Below are positions 30,995-38,701 of a stretch of DNA of 64,000 nt, piece by piece. Source of the DNA: Nocardiopsis sinuspersici (GTDB lineage Bacteria > Actinomycetota > Actinomycetes > Streptosporangiales > Streptosporangiaceae); assembly GCA_008638415.1 (NCBI GenBank), contig VWVT01000015.1, forward strand, positions 1-64,000, written 5' to 3'. Position 1 is the stretch's first letter, and every line of letters begins with the position of its first letter. Below the pieces are notes generated by a model. It was not told where the DNA came from. It saw only the letters and a list, made by a program, of their open reading frames with translations, and ran no database searches. Made by a program: the position numbers and the translations under genes.

Positions 30995-31305
30995 CCGAGC
31001 ACAGACCGACGGTTCTCGCGCGCGTGTTGATCCTGCCGATCCGCGGCTACCAACGCCTCATCAGCCCGCTCTTCCCCCCGGTCTGCCGTTTCTATCCCTC
31101 GTGCAGTGCGTACGCCGTGGAGGCGCTACGCGTGCACGGGGCCCTGTACGGGCTGTGGCTGGGTATCCGCCGCATCGCCCGTTGCCATCCCTTCAATCCT
31201 GGAGGGCTTGATCCGGTTCCGCCGCGCAGGGGGAACCGGAACGAGGAGTCCGAGGAGTCTGCGGGCGGAGCCGGGCACACCGGAACCACTCCCGGGGACC
31301 AGTAG
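30991..31305 (+). CDS. yidD: Membrane protein insertion efficiency factor YidD
   Basis: Small membrane-associated protein (104 aa) thought to help YidC insert membrane proteins. The conserved core is [20 protein letters not shown], then [13 protein letters not shown] and the closing [17 protein letters not shown] at 30991 overlaps the rnpA stop by four bases. An upstream GTG at 30982 would add only three residues. The C-terminal tail after PVPP is charged and variable. Confidence 0.96.
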   Translation: MTEHRPTVLARVLILPIRGYQRLISPLFPPVCRFYPSCSAYAVEALRVHGALYGLWLGIRRIARCHPFNPGGLDPVPPRRGNRNEESEESAGGAGHTGTTPGDQ

Positions 31306-31333
31306 CTGAACCGAAGCAAATAGGAGTTGGCCG

Positions 31334-32278
31334 GTGCTGGACTGGCTTTACAACATCGTCGGCTGGATCTTGGTCCAGATCCACGCGGGTCTGACCTTCA
31401 TCGGCCTTGACACCGACAGCGGCTGGGCCTGGGGCCTGTCGATCGTCCTGCTCACCGTGCTGATGCGGCTCCTGCTGGTGCCGCTGTTCGTCAAACAGAT
31501 GAACACGCAGCGCAAGATGCAGGACATCCAGCCCAAGATCGCGAAGCTCCGGGAGCGCTACAAGCACGACAAGGAGCGCTTGCAGCGGGAGTCCATGAAG
31601 CTCTACCAGGAGAGCGGCACCAACCCGATCATGGGTTGTCTTCCGCTCCTCCTGCAGATGCCGGTCTTCTTCGCGCTCTTCAGCGTGCTGCGCAGCGTGG
31701 CCGAGGGCAACGCGCGCTACGGCTTCACCGAGGAACTGGTGGAGAGCGCGCGTGCGGCGCTGATCTTCGCGGCGCCCATCGCGGCCCAGTTCAACAGCTC
31801 CCCCGAGGAGCTCGCCGCGCTCGGTTCCAACGACCCGATCATGGCCAAGGTCATCATCGCCTTCGCCTGTGTGGTCATGGGTACGACGACGTTCCTCACC
31901 ATGCGCCAGAGCATGAAGCGCAGCGTCTCGCAGATGCCCGACAACCCCATGATGCAGACCCAGAAGATCATGATGTACATGGCGCCCCTCTTCGGGCTCT
32001 TCGGTCTCATGATGCCGGTCGGTGTGCTGCTCTACTGGGTCACCTCCAACGTCTGGACCATGGGGCAGCAGCACTTCCTCTACCGGAGGCAGCCGGCCCC
32101 CGGCCAGGAGGGCGACAAGGCCGCGGGCAACGGCTCCTCCAACGGTTCCGCCAAGGGCATGCTCAGCCGAAAGAAGGCGGCGGAATCCACGCCCGAGCCG
32201 AAGGAACAGCCTAAGATCGAACGCAAGCAGCCGAAGAAGCAGCCGCGTTCCAAGCGCACCGGTGGCGGTTCCCAGTAG
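31334..32278 (+). CDS. yidC: Membrane protein insertase YidC
   Basis: Inserts and folds membrane proteins, alone or with Sec (314 aa). The short Gram-positive type: a first helix near WLYNIVGWILVQI, then four more helices enclosing the hydrophilic groove. The cytoplasmic coiled hairpin (KMQDIQPKIAKLRERYKHDK) and NPIMGCLPLLLQMPVFFALF are family signatures. The C-terminal ~60 residues are Lys/Gly/Pro-rich and end in a very basic tail, which may contact ribosomes. The GTG start at 31334 has AGGAG 7 nt upstream. No lipobox is seen. Confidence 0.97.
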   Translation: MLDWLYNIVGWILVQIHAGLTFIGLDTDSGWAWGLSIVLLTVLMRLLLVPLFVKQMNTQRKMQDIQPKIAKLRERYKHDKERLQRESMKLYQESGTNPIMGCLPLLLQMPVFFALFSVLRSVAEGNARYGFTEELVESARAALIFAAPIAAQFNSSPEELAALGSNDPIMAKVIIAFACVVMGTTTFLTMRQSMKRSVSQMPDNPMMQTQKIMMYMAPLFGLFGLMMPVGVLLYWVTSNVWTMGQQHFLYRRQPAPGQEGDKAAGNGSSNGSAKGMLSRKKAAESTPEPKEQPKIERKQPKKQPRSKRTGGGSQ

Positions 32279-32388
32279 GCCCCGCCCCCCGCTTGACCCC
32301 GGCTGCGGAGATGTTCGAGTGCGCAGGCGACAATGCCCCTGAGGCGTACGAACGGCCAGGGCGTGAAGGATGAGGAGACGGGATCGCT

Positions 32389-32913
32389 GTGGCAAGTAGC
32401 GAGGAAGAAAGCGGTGGAGTAGCGGTGGCTGAGGCGCCTGAGGCCGGAGTCGACATCGAGGCCCTGGAGAACGAGGGCGACATCGCCGCGGACTACATCG
32501 AGGGACTCCTCGACATCGCGGACTTCGACGGTGACATCGACATGGACGTCGAGGGCGACCGTGCGCTGGTCTCCGTCGTCGGCGCCACCCTCGACGAGCT
32601 GATCGGCGAACAGGGCGAGGTCCTGGAGGCGCTCCAGGAGCTGACCCGCCTGGCCGTGCACCGGGCGACCGGTGAGCGCAGCCGCCTGATGCTGGACATC
32701 GGCGGCTACCGCGAGGGACGCCGCAAGGTGCTCTTCCAGATCGGGACCGAGGCCGCCAACAAGGTCAAGGAGACCGGCGAGATCCACCCGCTGGAGCCGA
32801 TGACCCCGTTCGAGCGCAAGGTCGTGCACGACGCGGTGGCCGCCGCCGGCCTGCGTAGCGAGTCGGAGGGCGAGGAGCCCAACCGCTACGTGGTGGTGCA
32901 TCCCGCCTCGTAG
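32389..32913 (+). CDS. Jag/KhpB family RNA-binding protein (KH and R3H domains)
   Basis: Cytoplasmic RNA-binding protein (174 aa), the usual partner gene of yidC. A KH domain (about 50-110) includes LIGEQGEVLEALQELTRLAV. The R3H domain (about 110-172) includes RLMLDIGGYREGRR and EPMTPFERKVVHDAVAAAG. The N-terminal ~40 residues are acidic; no Jag_N domain is seen. The start is GTG at 32389 with GGAG about 13 nt upstream. The gene ends just before a parS-centred palindrome that may also terminate it. Confidence 0.94.
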   Translation: MASSEEESGGVAVAEAPEAGVDIEALENEGDIAADYIEGLLDIADFDGDIDMDVEGDRALVSVVGATLDELIGEQGEVLEALQELTRLAVHRATGERSRLMLDIGGYREGRRKVLFQIGTEAANKVKETGEIHPLEPMTPFERKVVHDAVAAAGLRSESEGEEPNRYVVVHPAS

Positions 32914-32926
32914 GGCCGACCATCCC

Positions 32927-32970
32927 GGAGGGGGTGGCGGTGTTTCACGTGAAACACCGCCACCCCCTCC
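32927..32970. promoter_or_regulatory. parS 1 in a perfect 44-bp palindrome
   Basis: The parS core TGTTTCACGTGAAACA (32941-32956) is flanked on both sides by 14 perfectly complementary bases (GGAGGGGGTGGCGG and CCGCCACCCCCTCC). It begins 14 bases after the jag stop, where a terminator would be expected. Confidence 0.93.
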
Positions 32971-33188
32971 TTCTGTGCGCGGAGGGTCCCGCCGTGGCGG
33001 TGGGCGGATGGTTCCCCTCCCCTCGCGTGTCCCTCCCCGGGAGCGGGGCGGCCTCCCGCGGATGGGGCGGTCCGGCGGGTCGCGCCGACATGTGGCTGTG
33101 TCGACTTCTCGCCATGGAGTTCACCGCACGACGCACGCCGCCGCTCCGGGGGGGTGTCCGTGGGAGGGCGCCGGAGAGGGCGGCGCGC

Positions 33189-33210
33189 CGGTGTTTCACG
33201 TGAAACACCG
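33189..33210. promoter_or_regulatory. parS 2
   Basis: Perfect core TGTTTCACGTGAAACA at 33192-33207, with the palindrome extended by three bases on each side (CGG/CCG). Intergenic between jag and rsmG. Confidence 0.93.
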
Positions 33211-33310
33211 ACACCGGCCTCCACGGGGATTCCCCGCCGGTGTCGGGTGTTCTGAGGCGGGGAACGCAGAGAACGGGTGCGGGAAGGTCGCCCCGCCGCC
33301 AGGCCGGCGA

Positions 33311-33326
33311 TGTTTCACGTGAAACC
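33311..33326. promoter_or_regulatory. parS 3
   Basis: TGTTTCACGTGAAACC: one mismatch to the core at the last base and no extended palindrome. Located ~170 bases upstream of rsmG. Confidence 0.88.
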
Positions 33327-33494
33327 CTGGTGTTCCCCGAGCGTAGGATCATGGAGGGTCTTTTCCCTTCGCGCGCGGAAACGCTGTCCGCCGCGCACCC
33401 TCTCCCCCTCGCCGATCGGCACGCCGTCGTGTAGAGGAAGCCGCAGCGAACCAAGTAGGGAAGTGATGATGGACGAGTGCACAGGTGGTGACCG

Positions 33495-34223
33495 ATGACC
33501 TCGGGCGTTGAGGAGCCCGGCGCCGTGCCCCCCGCTCCGCCCGCGCAGGCGGAGGCTGTCTTCGGCGACTCCCTGCCGAAGGCGCGGCGCTACGCCGAAC
33601 TGCTCGCCGACGACGGGGTGCGGCGGGGGCTGATCGGCCCACGCGAGGTCCCCCGCCTGTGGGAGCGCCACCTCATCAACTGCGCCGCCGTGGAGGAGCT
33701 GCTCCCCGAGGGGGCCGAGGTGGTGGACATCGGATCTGGCGCCGGACTGCCCGGCCTGGTGCTGGGCCTGCTGCGCCCCGACATCCGGATGATCCTGCTG
33801 GAGCCGCTCCTGCGCAGGACGGTCTTCCTCGACGAGGCGGTCGGTCTCCTGGACCTGCCCAACGTGGAGGTGCGGCGCGGCCGGGCCGAGGAGGCCCACG
33901 GCGAGCTGTACACCGACTTCGTGACCGCCCGGGCCGTCGCCCCCCTGCCGCGGCTCGCGGGATGGGCCCTGCCGCTCCTGCGCAAGGGCGGGAGTCTGCT
34001 GGCGCTCAAGGGGGAACAGGCGGAGGCCGAGTTGGCGGCCGCCGAGCAAGACGTTTCGAAACTGCGGCCGAGCGTCAGCGATGTGATTCGGGTGGGGCGG
34101 GGTAAAGTCGATCCAGCTACCACGGTCGTTCGCGTCACGGTGACATCCGACGGTGGTCCGCCCGTGCCCGGGTCACAGAAGAAGGCGCGGAGCGGCAAGA
34201 AGAAGCGCGGACGGAAGAGGTGA
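33495..34223 (+). CDS. rsmG: 16S rRNA (guanine-N7)-methyltransferase RsmG (GidB)
   Basis: SAM-dependent enzyme (242 aa) methylating G527 (E. coli numbering) of 16S rRNA; loss is known to give low-level streptomycin resistance. The SAM-binding motif is VVDIGSGAGLPGLVLGLL, preceded by WERHLINCAAVEELLP. VTARAVAPLPRLAGWALPLL with downstream Lys (GSLLALKG) is typical. The C-terminal ~40 residues are a Lys/Arg-rich tail. ATG at 33495 gives a normal length. Its stop overlaps the first possible parA start. Confidence 0.97.
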   Translation: MTSGVEEPGAVPPAPPAQAEAVFGDSLPKARRYAELLADDGVRRGLIGPREVPRLWERHLINCAAVEELLPEGAEVVDIGSGAGLPGLVLGLLRPDIRMILLEPLLRRTVFLDEAVGLLDLPNVEVRRGRAEEAHGELYTDFVTARAVAPLPRLAGWALPLLRKGGSLLALKGEQAEAELAAAEQDVSKLRPSVSDVIRVGRGKVDPATTVVRVTVTSDGGPPVPGSQKKARSGKKKRGRKR

Positions 34224-34231
34224 ACTCATTC

Positions 34232-35206
34232 GTGTCCCAGAACCCAGCCGACAACCCCGATGTTTCACGTGAAACATCCCCGGGGGCCTCTGGAGACCTG
34301 CTCGATGTTTCACGTGAAACGTCACCCCAAGGCTCCTACGGCGTCCCCGACACCCCGCTCGCTCGTGCCGCCCAGGCGGCCATGGCGGTTCGCGGGCACG
34401 ACGACGTCTGGCCCAGGCCCAAGTCCTGCCGGGTGATCAGCGTCGCCAACCAGAAGGGCGGCGTCGGCAAGACCACCACGACGGTCAACATCGCGGCCGC
34501 CCTGGCGATGCACGGACAGCGTGTCCTCGTGGTCGACCTCGATCCGCAGGGCAACGCGTCCACGGCGCTCAGCATGGAACGGGACAACCAGACCCGGTCC
34601 ATCTACCACTGCCTGGTGGAGGACGAGGAGATCCGCAAGCTCGCCCAGCCGGTGCCGGACATCCCCAACCTGTGGTGTGCCCCGGCCACCATCGACCTGG
34701 CGGGCGCGGAGATCGAACTGGTCTCGCTCGTCGCGCGTGAGGCCCGGCTCAAGCGGGCCTTCGACGCCTACGACACCTCGGACCTGGACTACATCCTCAT
34801 CGACTGCCCTCCGTCGCTCGGCCTGCTCACGGTCAACGCGATGGTGGCGTGCGACGAGGTCATGATTCCGATCCAGTGCGAGTACTACGCCCTGGAGGGC
34901 CTGGGGCAGCTTCTCCGCAACGTGGAGCTCGTCCAGTCCCACCTGAACCCGGGGCTGGCGATCAGCACCATCCTTCTGACGATGTACGACGGCCGCACCC
35001 GGCTCGCGCAGCAGGTGGCCGACGAGGTGCGCTCGCACTTCGGGGACACCGTCCTGGAGACGCTGATCCCCCGTAGCGTCCGTGTGTCGGAGGCGCCCAG
35101 CTACGGCCAGTCGGTGATGACCTACGACCCCGGGTCCACCGGTGCGGTGGCCTACCTGGAAGCCGCCCGGGAGATCGCCCACCGGGCGCAGAGCATCAGC
35201 CGCTGA
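34232..35206 (+). CDS. parA: Chromosome partitioning ATPase ParA (Soj)
   Basis: Walker-type ATPase (about 324 aa) that dimerises on DNA and moves ParB-parS complexes. The deviant Walker A is NQKGGVGKTTTTVNIAAALA; Walker A' is VDLDPQGNAS and Walker B is LDYILIDCPPSLGLLTVNA. Two parS sites lie inside the 5' end of the gene and are translated as VSRET(S). I choose GTG 34232, with AGAGGTG about 9 nt upstream; GTG 34220, overlapping the rsmG stop, would add four residues. The ~60-residue N-terminal extension before the ATPase domain is variable. Confidence 0.97.
   Translation: MSQNPADNPDVSRETSPGASGDLLDVSRETSPQGSYGVPDTPLARAAQAAMAVRGHDDVWPRPKSCRVISVANQKGGVGKTTTTVNIAAALAMHGQRVLVVDLDPQGNASTALSMERDNQTRSIYHCLVEDEEIRKLAQPVPDIPNLWCAPATIDLAGAEIELVSLVAREARLKRAFDAYDTSDLDYILIDCPPSLGLLTVNAMVACDEVMIPIQCEYYALEGLGQLLRNVELVQSHLNPGLAISTILLTMYDGRTRLAQQVADEVRSHFGDTVLETLIPRSVRVSEAPSYGQSVMTYDPGSTGAVAYLEAAREIAHRAQSISR
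34261..34276. promoter_or_regulatory. parS 4, inside parA
   Basis: Perfect TGTTTCACGTGAAACA within the parA coding sequence. In frame it encodes VSRET, which recurs 45 bases later. Confidence 0.93.
34306..34321. promoter_or_regulatory. parS 5, inside parA
   Basis: TGTTTCACGTGAAACG, one mismatch at the last base. Exactly 45 bases from parS 4, so the reading frame is kept and VSRETS is repeated in the protein. Confidence 0.9.
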
Positions 35207-35267
35207 GGTCGGTACGCCCCGGCGGTCGGCGCCGGGTGGAGCATGTGTGAGGAGTGTGGAGTTGCCG

Positions 35268-36224
35268 GTGAGCCAGCAACGGCGCGGACTGGGCAAGGGA
35301 CTGGGTGCGCTCATCCCGCAGGGACCGACGGCCCCGGCGCCGTCGGAAAGCGAGCGGGAGGCGACGGAGACTCCCGCGCCCGAGCCGGAGGGCCCCGAGA
35401 CCCTGCCGGACGGGACGTACCTGGAGGAGGTCGAACTCGCCGATATCCGGCCCAATCCGCGTCAGCCCCGGGTCCACTTCTCGGAGGAGGCGCTGGAGGA
35501 GCTGCGGGACTCGATCGCCGAGGTCGGCCTGCTCCAGCCGGTGGTCGTGCGGAAGCTGCCGCCGGGTGAGGAGGTCGGCTACGAACTCGTCATGGGTGAG
35601 CGCCGGTGGCGGGCGAGCAAGGAGGCCGACCTCGATCGGATCCCCGCGATCGTCCGGAGCACCGATGACGACGACCTGCTCCGGGACGCCCTCCTGGAGA
35701 ACCTGCACAGGCAGGAGCTCAACCCCCTGGAGGAGGCGGCGGCGTACCAGCAGCTTCTGGACGACTTCGGCTCCACCCACGGGGAACTGGCCCAGCGGAT
35801 CGGCCGCTCCCGTTCGCACATCACCAACACCCTGCGCCTGCTGAACCTGACGCCGAAGGTGCAGACACGCGTGTCCGCCGGTGTGCTCAGCGCCGGGCAC
35901 GCGAGGGCGCTGCTGCGCCTGGAGGACCCCGACCTCCAGGAGCGCATGGCCACACGCGTGGTCGGGGAGGGGATCTCGGTCCGCTCCCTGGAGGAGATCG
36001 TCGACCTGCACGACAAGGGGCACGCGGTCGAGAAGGAGGAGCGTACGCGCCGCCTTGCCGCGAAGTCGGCCCCTCCGCCCCAGGTGGAGGAGTGGGCGAC
36101 GCGTCTGGGAGACCGGTTGGACACCTCGGTGAAGGTGGACGTCGGTAAGCGGAAGGGCAAGATCGTCGTGGAGTTCGCGACGTTGGATGACCTGGAGCGC
36201 ATCATCAAGCAGTTGGACTCCTGA
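35268..36224 (+). CDS. parB: Chromosome partitioning protein ParB (Spo0J)
   Basis: CTP-dependent DNA clamp that loads at parS and spreads (318 aa). The N-terminal nuclease-like/CTPase domain includes IRPNPRQPRVHFSEEALEEL and the GERRWRAS arginine motif. The central HTH (about 165-200) includes IGRSRSHITNTLRLLNL. The C-terminal ~50 residues form the dimer zipper (KIVVEFATLDDLERIIKQLD). GTG 35268 has GGAG 6 nt upstream and gives VSQQRRGLGKGLGALIP, the classic ParB start. It follows parA by 61 bases and recognises the seven parS sites here. Confidence 0.98.
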   Translation: MSQQRRGLGKGLGALIPQGPTAPAPSESEREATETPAPEPEGPETLPDGTYLEEVELADIRPNPRQPRVHFSEEALEELRDSIAEVGLLQPVVVRKLPPGEEVGYELVMGERRWRASKEADLDRIPAIVRSTDDDDLLRDALLENLHRQELNPLEEAAAYQQLLDDFGSTHGELAQRIGRSRSHITNTLRLLNLTPKVQTRVSAGVLSAGHARALLRLEDPDLQERMATRVVGEGISVRSLEEIVDLHDKGHAVEKEERTRRLAAKSAPPPQVEEWATRLGDRLDTSVKVDVGKRKGKIVVEFATLDDLERIIKQLDS

Positions 36225-36241
36225 CTCCTCCTGACCTCCGG

Positions 36242-36269
36242 CGGCCGTGTTTCACGTGAAACACGGCCG
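36242..36269. promoter_or_regulatory. parS 6 in a 28-bp palindrome after parB
   Basis: Core at 36248-36263, extended by CGGCCG on both sides. It begins 18 bases after the parB stop, where a terminator hairpin would normally sit. Confidence 0.92.
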
Positions 36270-36297
36270 TTCCGCTGTCCGGCGGTCCTACCGTCCG

Positions 36298-36352
36298 GTG
36301 GAGCGGTGGAGCGGTGGAGCGGTGGAGCGGTGGAGCGGTGGAGCGGTGGAGG
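36298..36352. repeat. 8-bp tandem repeat (GAGCGGTG)
   Basis: About seven uninterrupted copies of GAGCGGTG lie between parS 6 and parS 7. It is perfect and so probably recent or unstable; copy number may differ between strains. Confidence 0.93.
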
Positions 36353-36398
36353 GACCGGAGGGCTCGGTGTTTCACGTGAAACACCGAGCCCTCCGGTC
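36353..36398. promoter_or_regulatory. parS 7 in a perfect 46-bp palindrome
   Basis: Core at 36368-36383. The arms GACCGGAGGGCTCGG and CCGAGCCCTCCGGTC are fully complementary. It lies between the convergent parB and trxA genes. Confidence 0.93.
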
Positions 36399-36428
36399 GC
36401 GGGGCACGCCGGTGACTCCCGCCGACAC

Positions 36429-36464
36429 ACGAGAGGCCCCCGGAACGCTCCGGGGGCCTCTCGT
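36429..36464. terminator. Bidirectional terminator between parB and trxA
   Basis: ACGAGAGGCCCCCGGA, loop ACGC, TCCGGGGGCCTCTCGT: a perfect 16-bp stem, 15 bases past the trxA stop (minus strand). It is a dedicated terminator separate from the neighbouring parS palindromes. Confidence 0.88.
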
Positions 36465-36478
36465 ACGTCGGCCGACGG

Positions 36479-36802
36479 TTACAGGAAGTCGGCCAGCTCC
36501 TTCTCCAGGACGCGCTTGGGCTTGGCGCCGATGAGCTGCTTGACGACCTCGCCGTCCTTGTAGACGTTCATCGTCGGCAGGGACATGACGTTGTACGCAC
36601 GCGGCGTCTCGGGGTTCTGGTCGGTGTTCAGCTTGACGATCGCGATCTTGTCGCCGTACTCGTCGGCCAGCTTGTCCAGGACCGGGGCCATCTGCTTGCA
36701 CGGGCCGCACCAGTCGGCCCAGAAGTCCACCAGGACCGGCTTGTCGCTGGCGAGGACCTCCTCCTTGAAGGTGGAGTCGGTGACGTGCTTGACAGTGGAC
36801 AT
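36479..36802 (-). CDS. trxA: Thioredoxin
   Basis: Small cytoplasmic disulfide reductant (107 aa). The active site WCGPC (31-35; Cys32 and Cys35) follows VLVDFWAD; the cis-Pro motif SLPTMNVYKDGE and a C-terminal helix complete the fold. Length is standard. It is 72 bases downstream of trxB on the same strand, forming the usual trxB-trxA pair. Confidence 0.98.
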   Translation of the reverse strand: MSTVKHVTDSTFKEEVLASDKPVLVDFWADWCGPCKQMAPVLDKLADEYGDKIAIVKLNTDQNPETPRAYNVMSLPTMNVYKDGEVVKQLIGAKPKRVLEKELADFL

Positions 36803-36874
36803 GGTTCTCCTTGGTTCGACGAAACCGTGGTGACGGGGGCCTGGGGGCGGGTCCTCCGGGAGGGCCCGCCGTGG

Positions 36875-37807
36875 TCAGCTGCCGTGCTCGGCGAGGTAGC
36901 GCTCGGCGTCGAGGGAGGCGGCGCAGCCGGTTCCCGCGGCGGTGACCGCCTGCCGGTACTGGTGGTCGACCACGTCGCCCGCGGCGAAGACGCCTTCGAG
37001 GTTGGTGCGGGTGGACGGGAAGTCCACCTTCACGTAGCCCTCGTCGTCGAGCTCGACCTGCTTGTCGAACAGCTCGACGCGCGGGTCGTGGCCGATCGCG
37101 ACGAACAGGCCGGTCACGTCCAGCGTGCTGGACTCGCCGGTCTTGTTGTCGAGGATGCTCAGGCCGGTGACGCGCTCCTTGCCCAGGACCTCGGTGACCT
37201 CCGAGTTCCACAGGAAGCTGATCTTGTCGTTGGCGTGCGCGCGCTCGGCCATGATGCGGCTCGCGCGCAGCTCCTCGCGGCGGTGGACCACGGTCACGGA
37301 CCTGGCGAAGCGGGTGAGGAAGAGCGCCTCCTCCATGGCCGTGTCGCCGCCGCCGACCACCGCGATGTCCTGGTCGCGGAAGAAGAAGCCGTCGCAGGTG
37401 GCGCACCAGGACGTGCCGCGTCCGGAGAGCTCCTTCTCACCGGGCACGCCCAGCTCGCGGTAGCCGGAGCCAGTGGAGAGGATGACCGTGTGGGCGAGGA
37501 AGGTCTCACCGCCCGCGACGACCTCCTTGACCGGCTTGGTCAGGTCCACGGAGGTGACGTCCTCCGGGACCAGTTCGGCGCCGAACCGCTCGGCCTGCTT
37601 GCGCATGTGGTCCATCAGGTCGGGGCCCATGATGCCGTCGGGGAAGCCGGGGAAGTTCTCGACGTCGGTGGTGTTCATGAGCGCCCCGCCGGCGGTGATG
37701 GAGCCCTCGAACACGAGGGGGCGCAGCTCGGCACGGGCGGCGTACACGGCGGCGGTGTAACCCGCCGGTCCGGAACCGATGATGATGACATTGCGGACGT
37801 CACTCAC
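36875..37807 (-). CDS. trxB: Thioredoxin-disulfide reductase
   Basis: FAD/NADPH flavoenzyme (310 aa) that reduces thioredoxin. The FAD motif [10 protein letters not shown] is near 10-19, the redox-active CATC is in [11 protein letters not shown], and the NADPH motif is [16 protein letters not shown] motif 2 is [11 protein letters not shown] start at GTG 37807 ([13 protein letters not shown]) because AAGGG lies 7-8 nt upstream; a GTG at 37822 would add five residues. It is first in the trxB-trxA operon. Confidence 0.97.
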   Translation of the reverse strand: MSDVRNVIIIGSGPAGYTAAVYAARAELRPLVFEGSITAGGALMNTTDVENFPGFPDGIMGPDLMDHMRKQAERFGAELVPEDVTSVDLTKPVKEVVAGGETFLAHTVILSTGSGYRELGVPGEKELSGRGTSWCATCDGFFFRDQDIAVVGGGDTAMEEALFLTRFARSVTVVHRREELRASRIMAERAHANDKISFLWNSEVTEVLGKERVTGLSILDNKTGESSTLDVTGLFVAIGHDPRVELFDKQVELDDEGYVKVDFPSTRTNLEGVFAAGDVVDHQYRQAVTAAGTGCAASLDAERYLAEHGS

Positions 37808-38007
37808 GCTTAGGCCCTTCACACAGTCACAGCCCTGGCCACGCGGTGTGACCCCAGGGGAAGATGGTTAGCACAACCGATGGTAGGCGCAGGGCATTCC
37901 CGAAAGGACCCCGCCGGATTACGGGGGAGGGGTATGGGCGGCCGTACTCGGGCCGCTCTCGGGCCGGGCGTCGGCCCCGCGCCCGGCCGGGCCCGCCCAG
38001 AAGCCCC

Positions 38008-38454
38008 TCAGGTGCCGCTCCGGCGGCTCCCCAGGGCCGACCGTGCCGCCAGGGCGACCGCGCCCGCGACGAGCCCCCACAGGGCGTTCACGGCCAGCAC
38101 GGCGACGAGGGCGAACGGGTTGGTGGCCGGCCCCCGGAGTTCTCCGAGCATGATCGGGGACAGGACCGCGCTCAGCACGGTCGCGAACACCGCGTAGGCC
38201 AGCCCCGTGTACACCAGGGTGATCAGCGGGCGCGGGACGCGGGCGACCACCACCGCGGCCACCCAGACGAGGGTGACGAGGGCGGTCGTCCCCCACTGGA
38301 GGAAGGGGCTCCAGCCCAGCCTCTCGGTGACGCCGGTGATGCTGAGCAGGGGGCGCAGCAGGGCGAGGGCCCCCAGTCCCAGTACCAGCGCCCACGGGAC
38401 GTCGGAGAACGGACCGGCGGAGCGCGGTTCGGACGGTGTCGGCTGCTGGCTCAC
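38008..38454 (-). CDS. Small integral membrane protein, unknown function
   Basis: A 148-residue protein with four predicted membrane helices (for example WALVLGLGALALLRPLL, GTTALVTLVWVAAVVVA, YTGLAYAVFATVLSAVL and FALVAVLAVNALWGLVA). I recognise no catalytic motif or named family. GTG at 38454 follows GAGG by 5 nt; a longer frame to 38538 has non-membrane, His/Arg-rich extra sequence. It lies between trxB (201 bases) and the divergent kinase gene. Membrane topology is clear; a role is not. Confidence 0.75.
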   Translation of the reverse strand: MSQQPTPSEPRSAGPFSDVPWALVLGLGALALLRPLLSITGVTERLGWSPFLQWGTTALVTLVWVAAVVVARVPRPLITLVYTGLAYAVFATVLSAVLSPIMLGELRGPATNPFALVAVLAVNALWGLVAGAVALAARSALGSRRSGT

Positions 38455-38689
38455 GGCTACCTCGCGGACTCGTGTCTGTGACTGGTGCGGTTCGTGGCCG
38501 ACGTGGTGTGCGACTGGTGCGGTCCTTGGCCGGCGCACGGAACGGGGACGCCTCCGACGCTAGGGACGCGGCCCCGCCCGCGCGTTCGCCGGGGGACCCC
38601 GGCCCCTACGCGCCCCGGCCCCCACGCCCTACGTCCGGACGCGTAGCGGCGCGGGCCCGTGGTCCCGGGCCGGGCGGGGACCCGCTCCG

Positions 38690-38695
38690 TAGAAT
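38690..38695 (+). promoter_or_regulatory. -10 element of sensor kinase gene, leaderless start
   Basis: TAGAAT lies exactly 6 nt before the ATG at 38702, and there is no Shine-Dalgarno sequence. Transcription would start at or next to the ATG. No clear -35. Confidence 0.6.
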
Positions 38696-38701
38696 CGGCG
38701 C

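Larger units (their letters stand above)
32914..33494. other. jag-rsmG intergenic region with three parS sites
   Basis: 581 bases without a credible gene. It contains parS sites at 32941, 33192 and 33311, and a GTCGAC-type small repeat near 33075-33120. Its main visible role is as a ParB loading platform. The rsmG promoter must also lie here, most likely in the last 100 bases. Confidence 0.7.

Noticed and set aside
36298..36352. A short CRISPR-like array or coding repeat
   Set aside because: The units are 8 bp with no spacers. No CRISPR array or cas gene is seen anywhere in the window.
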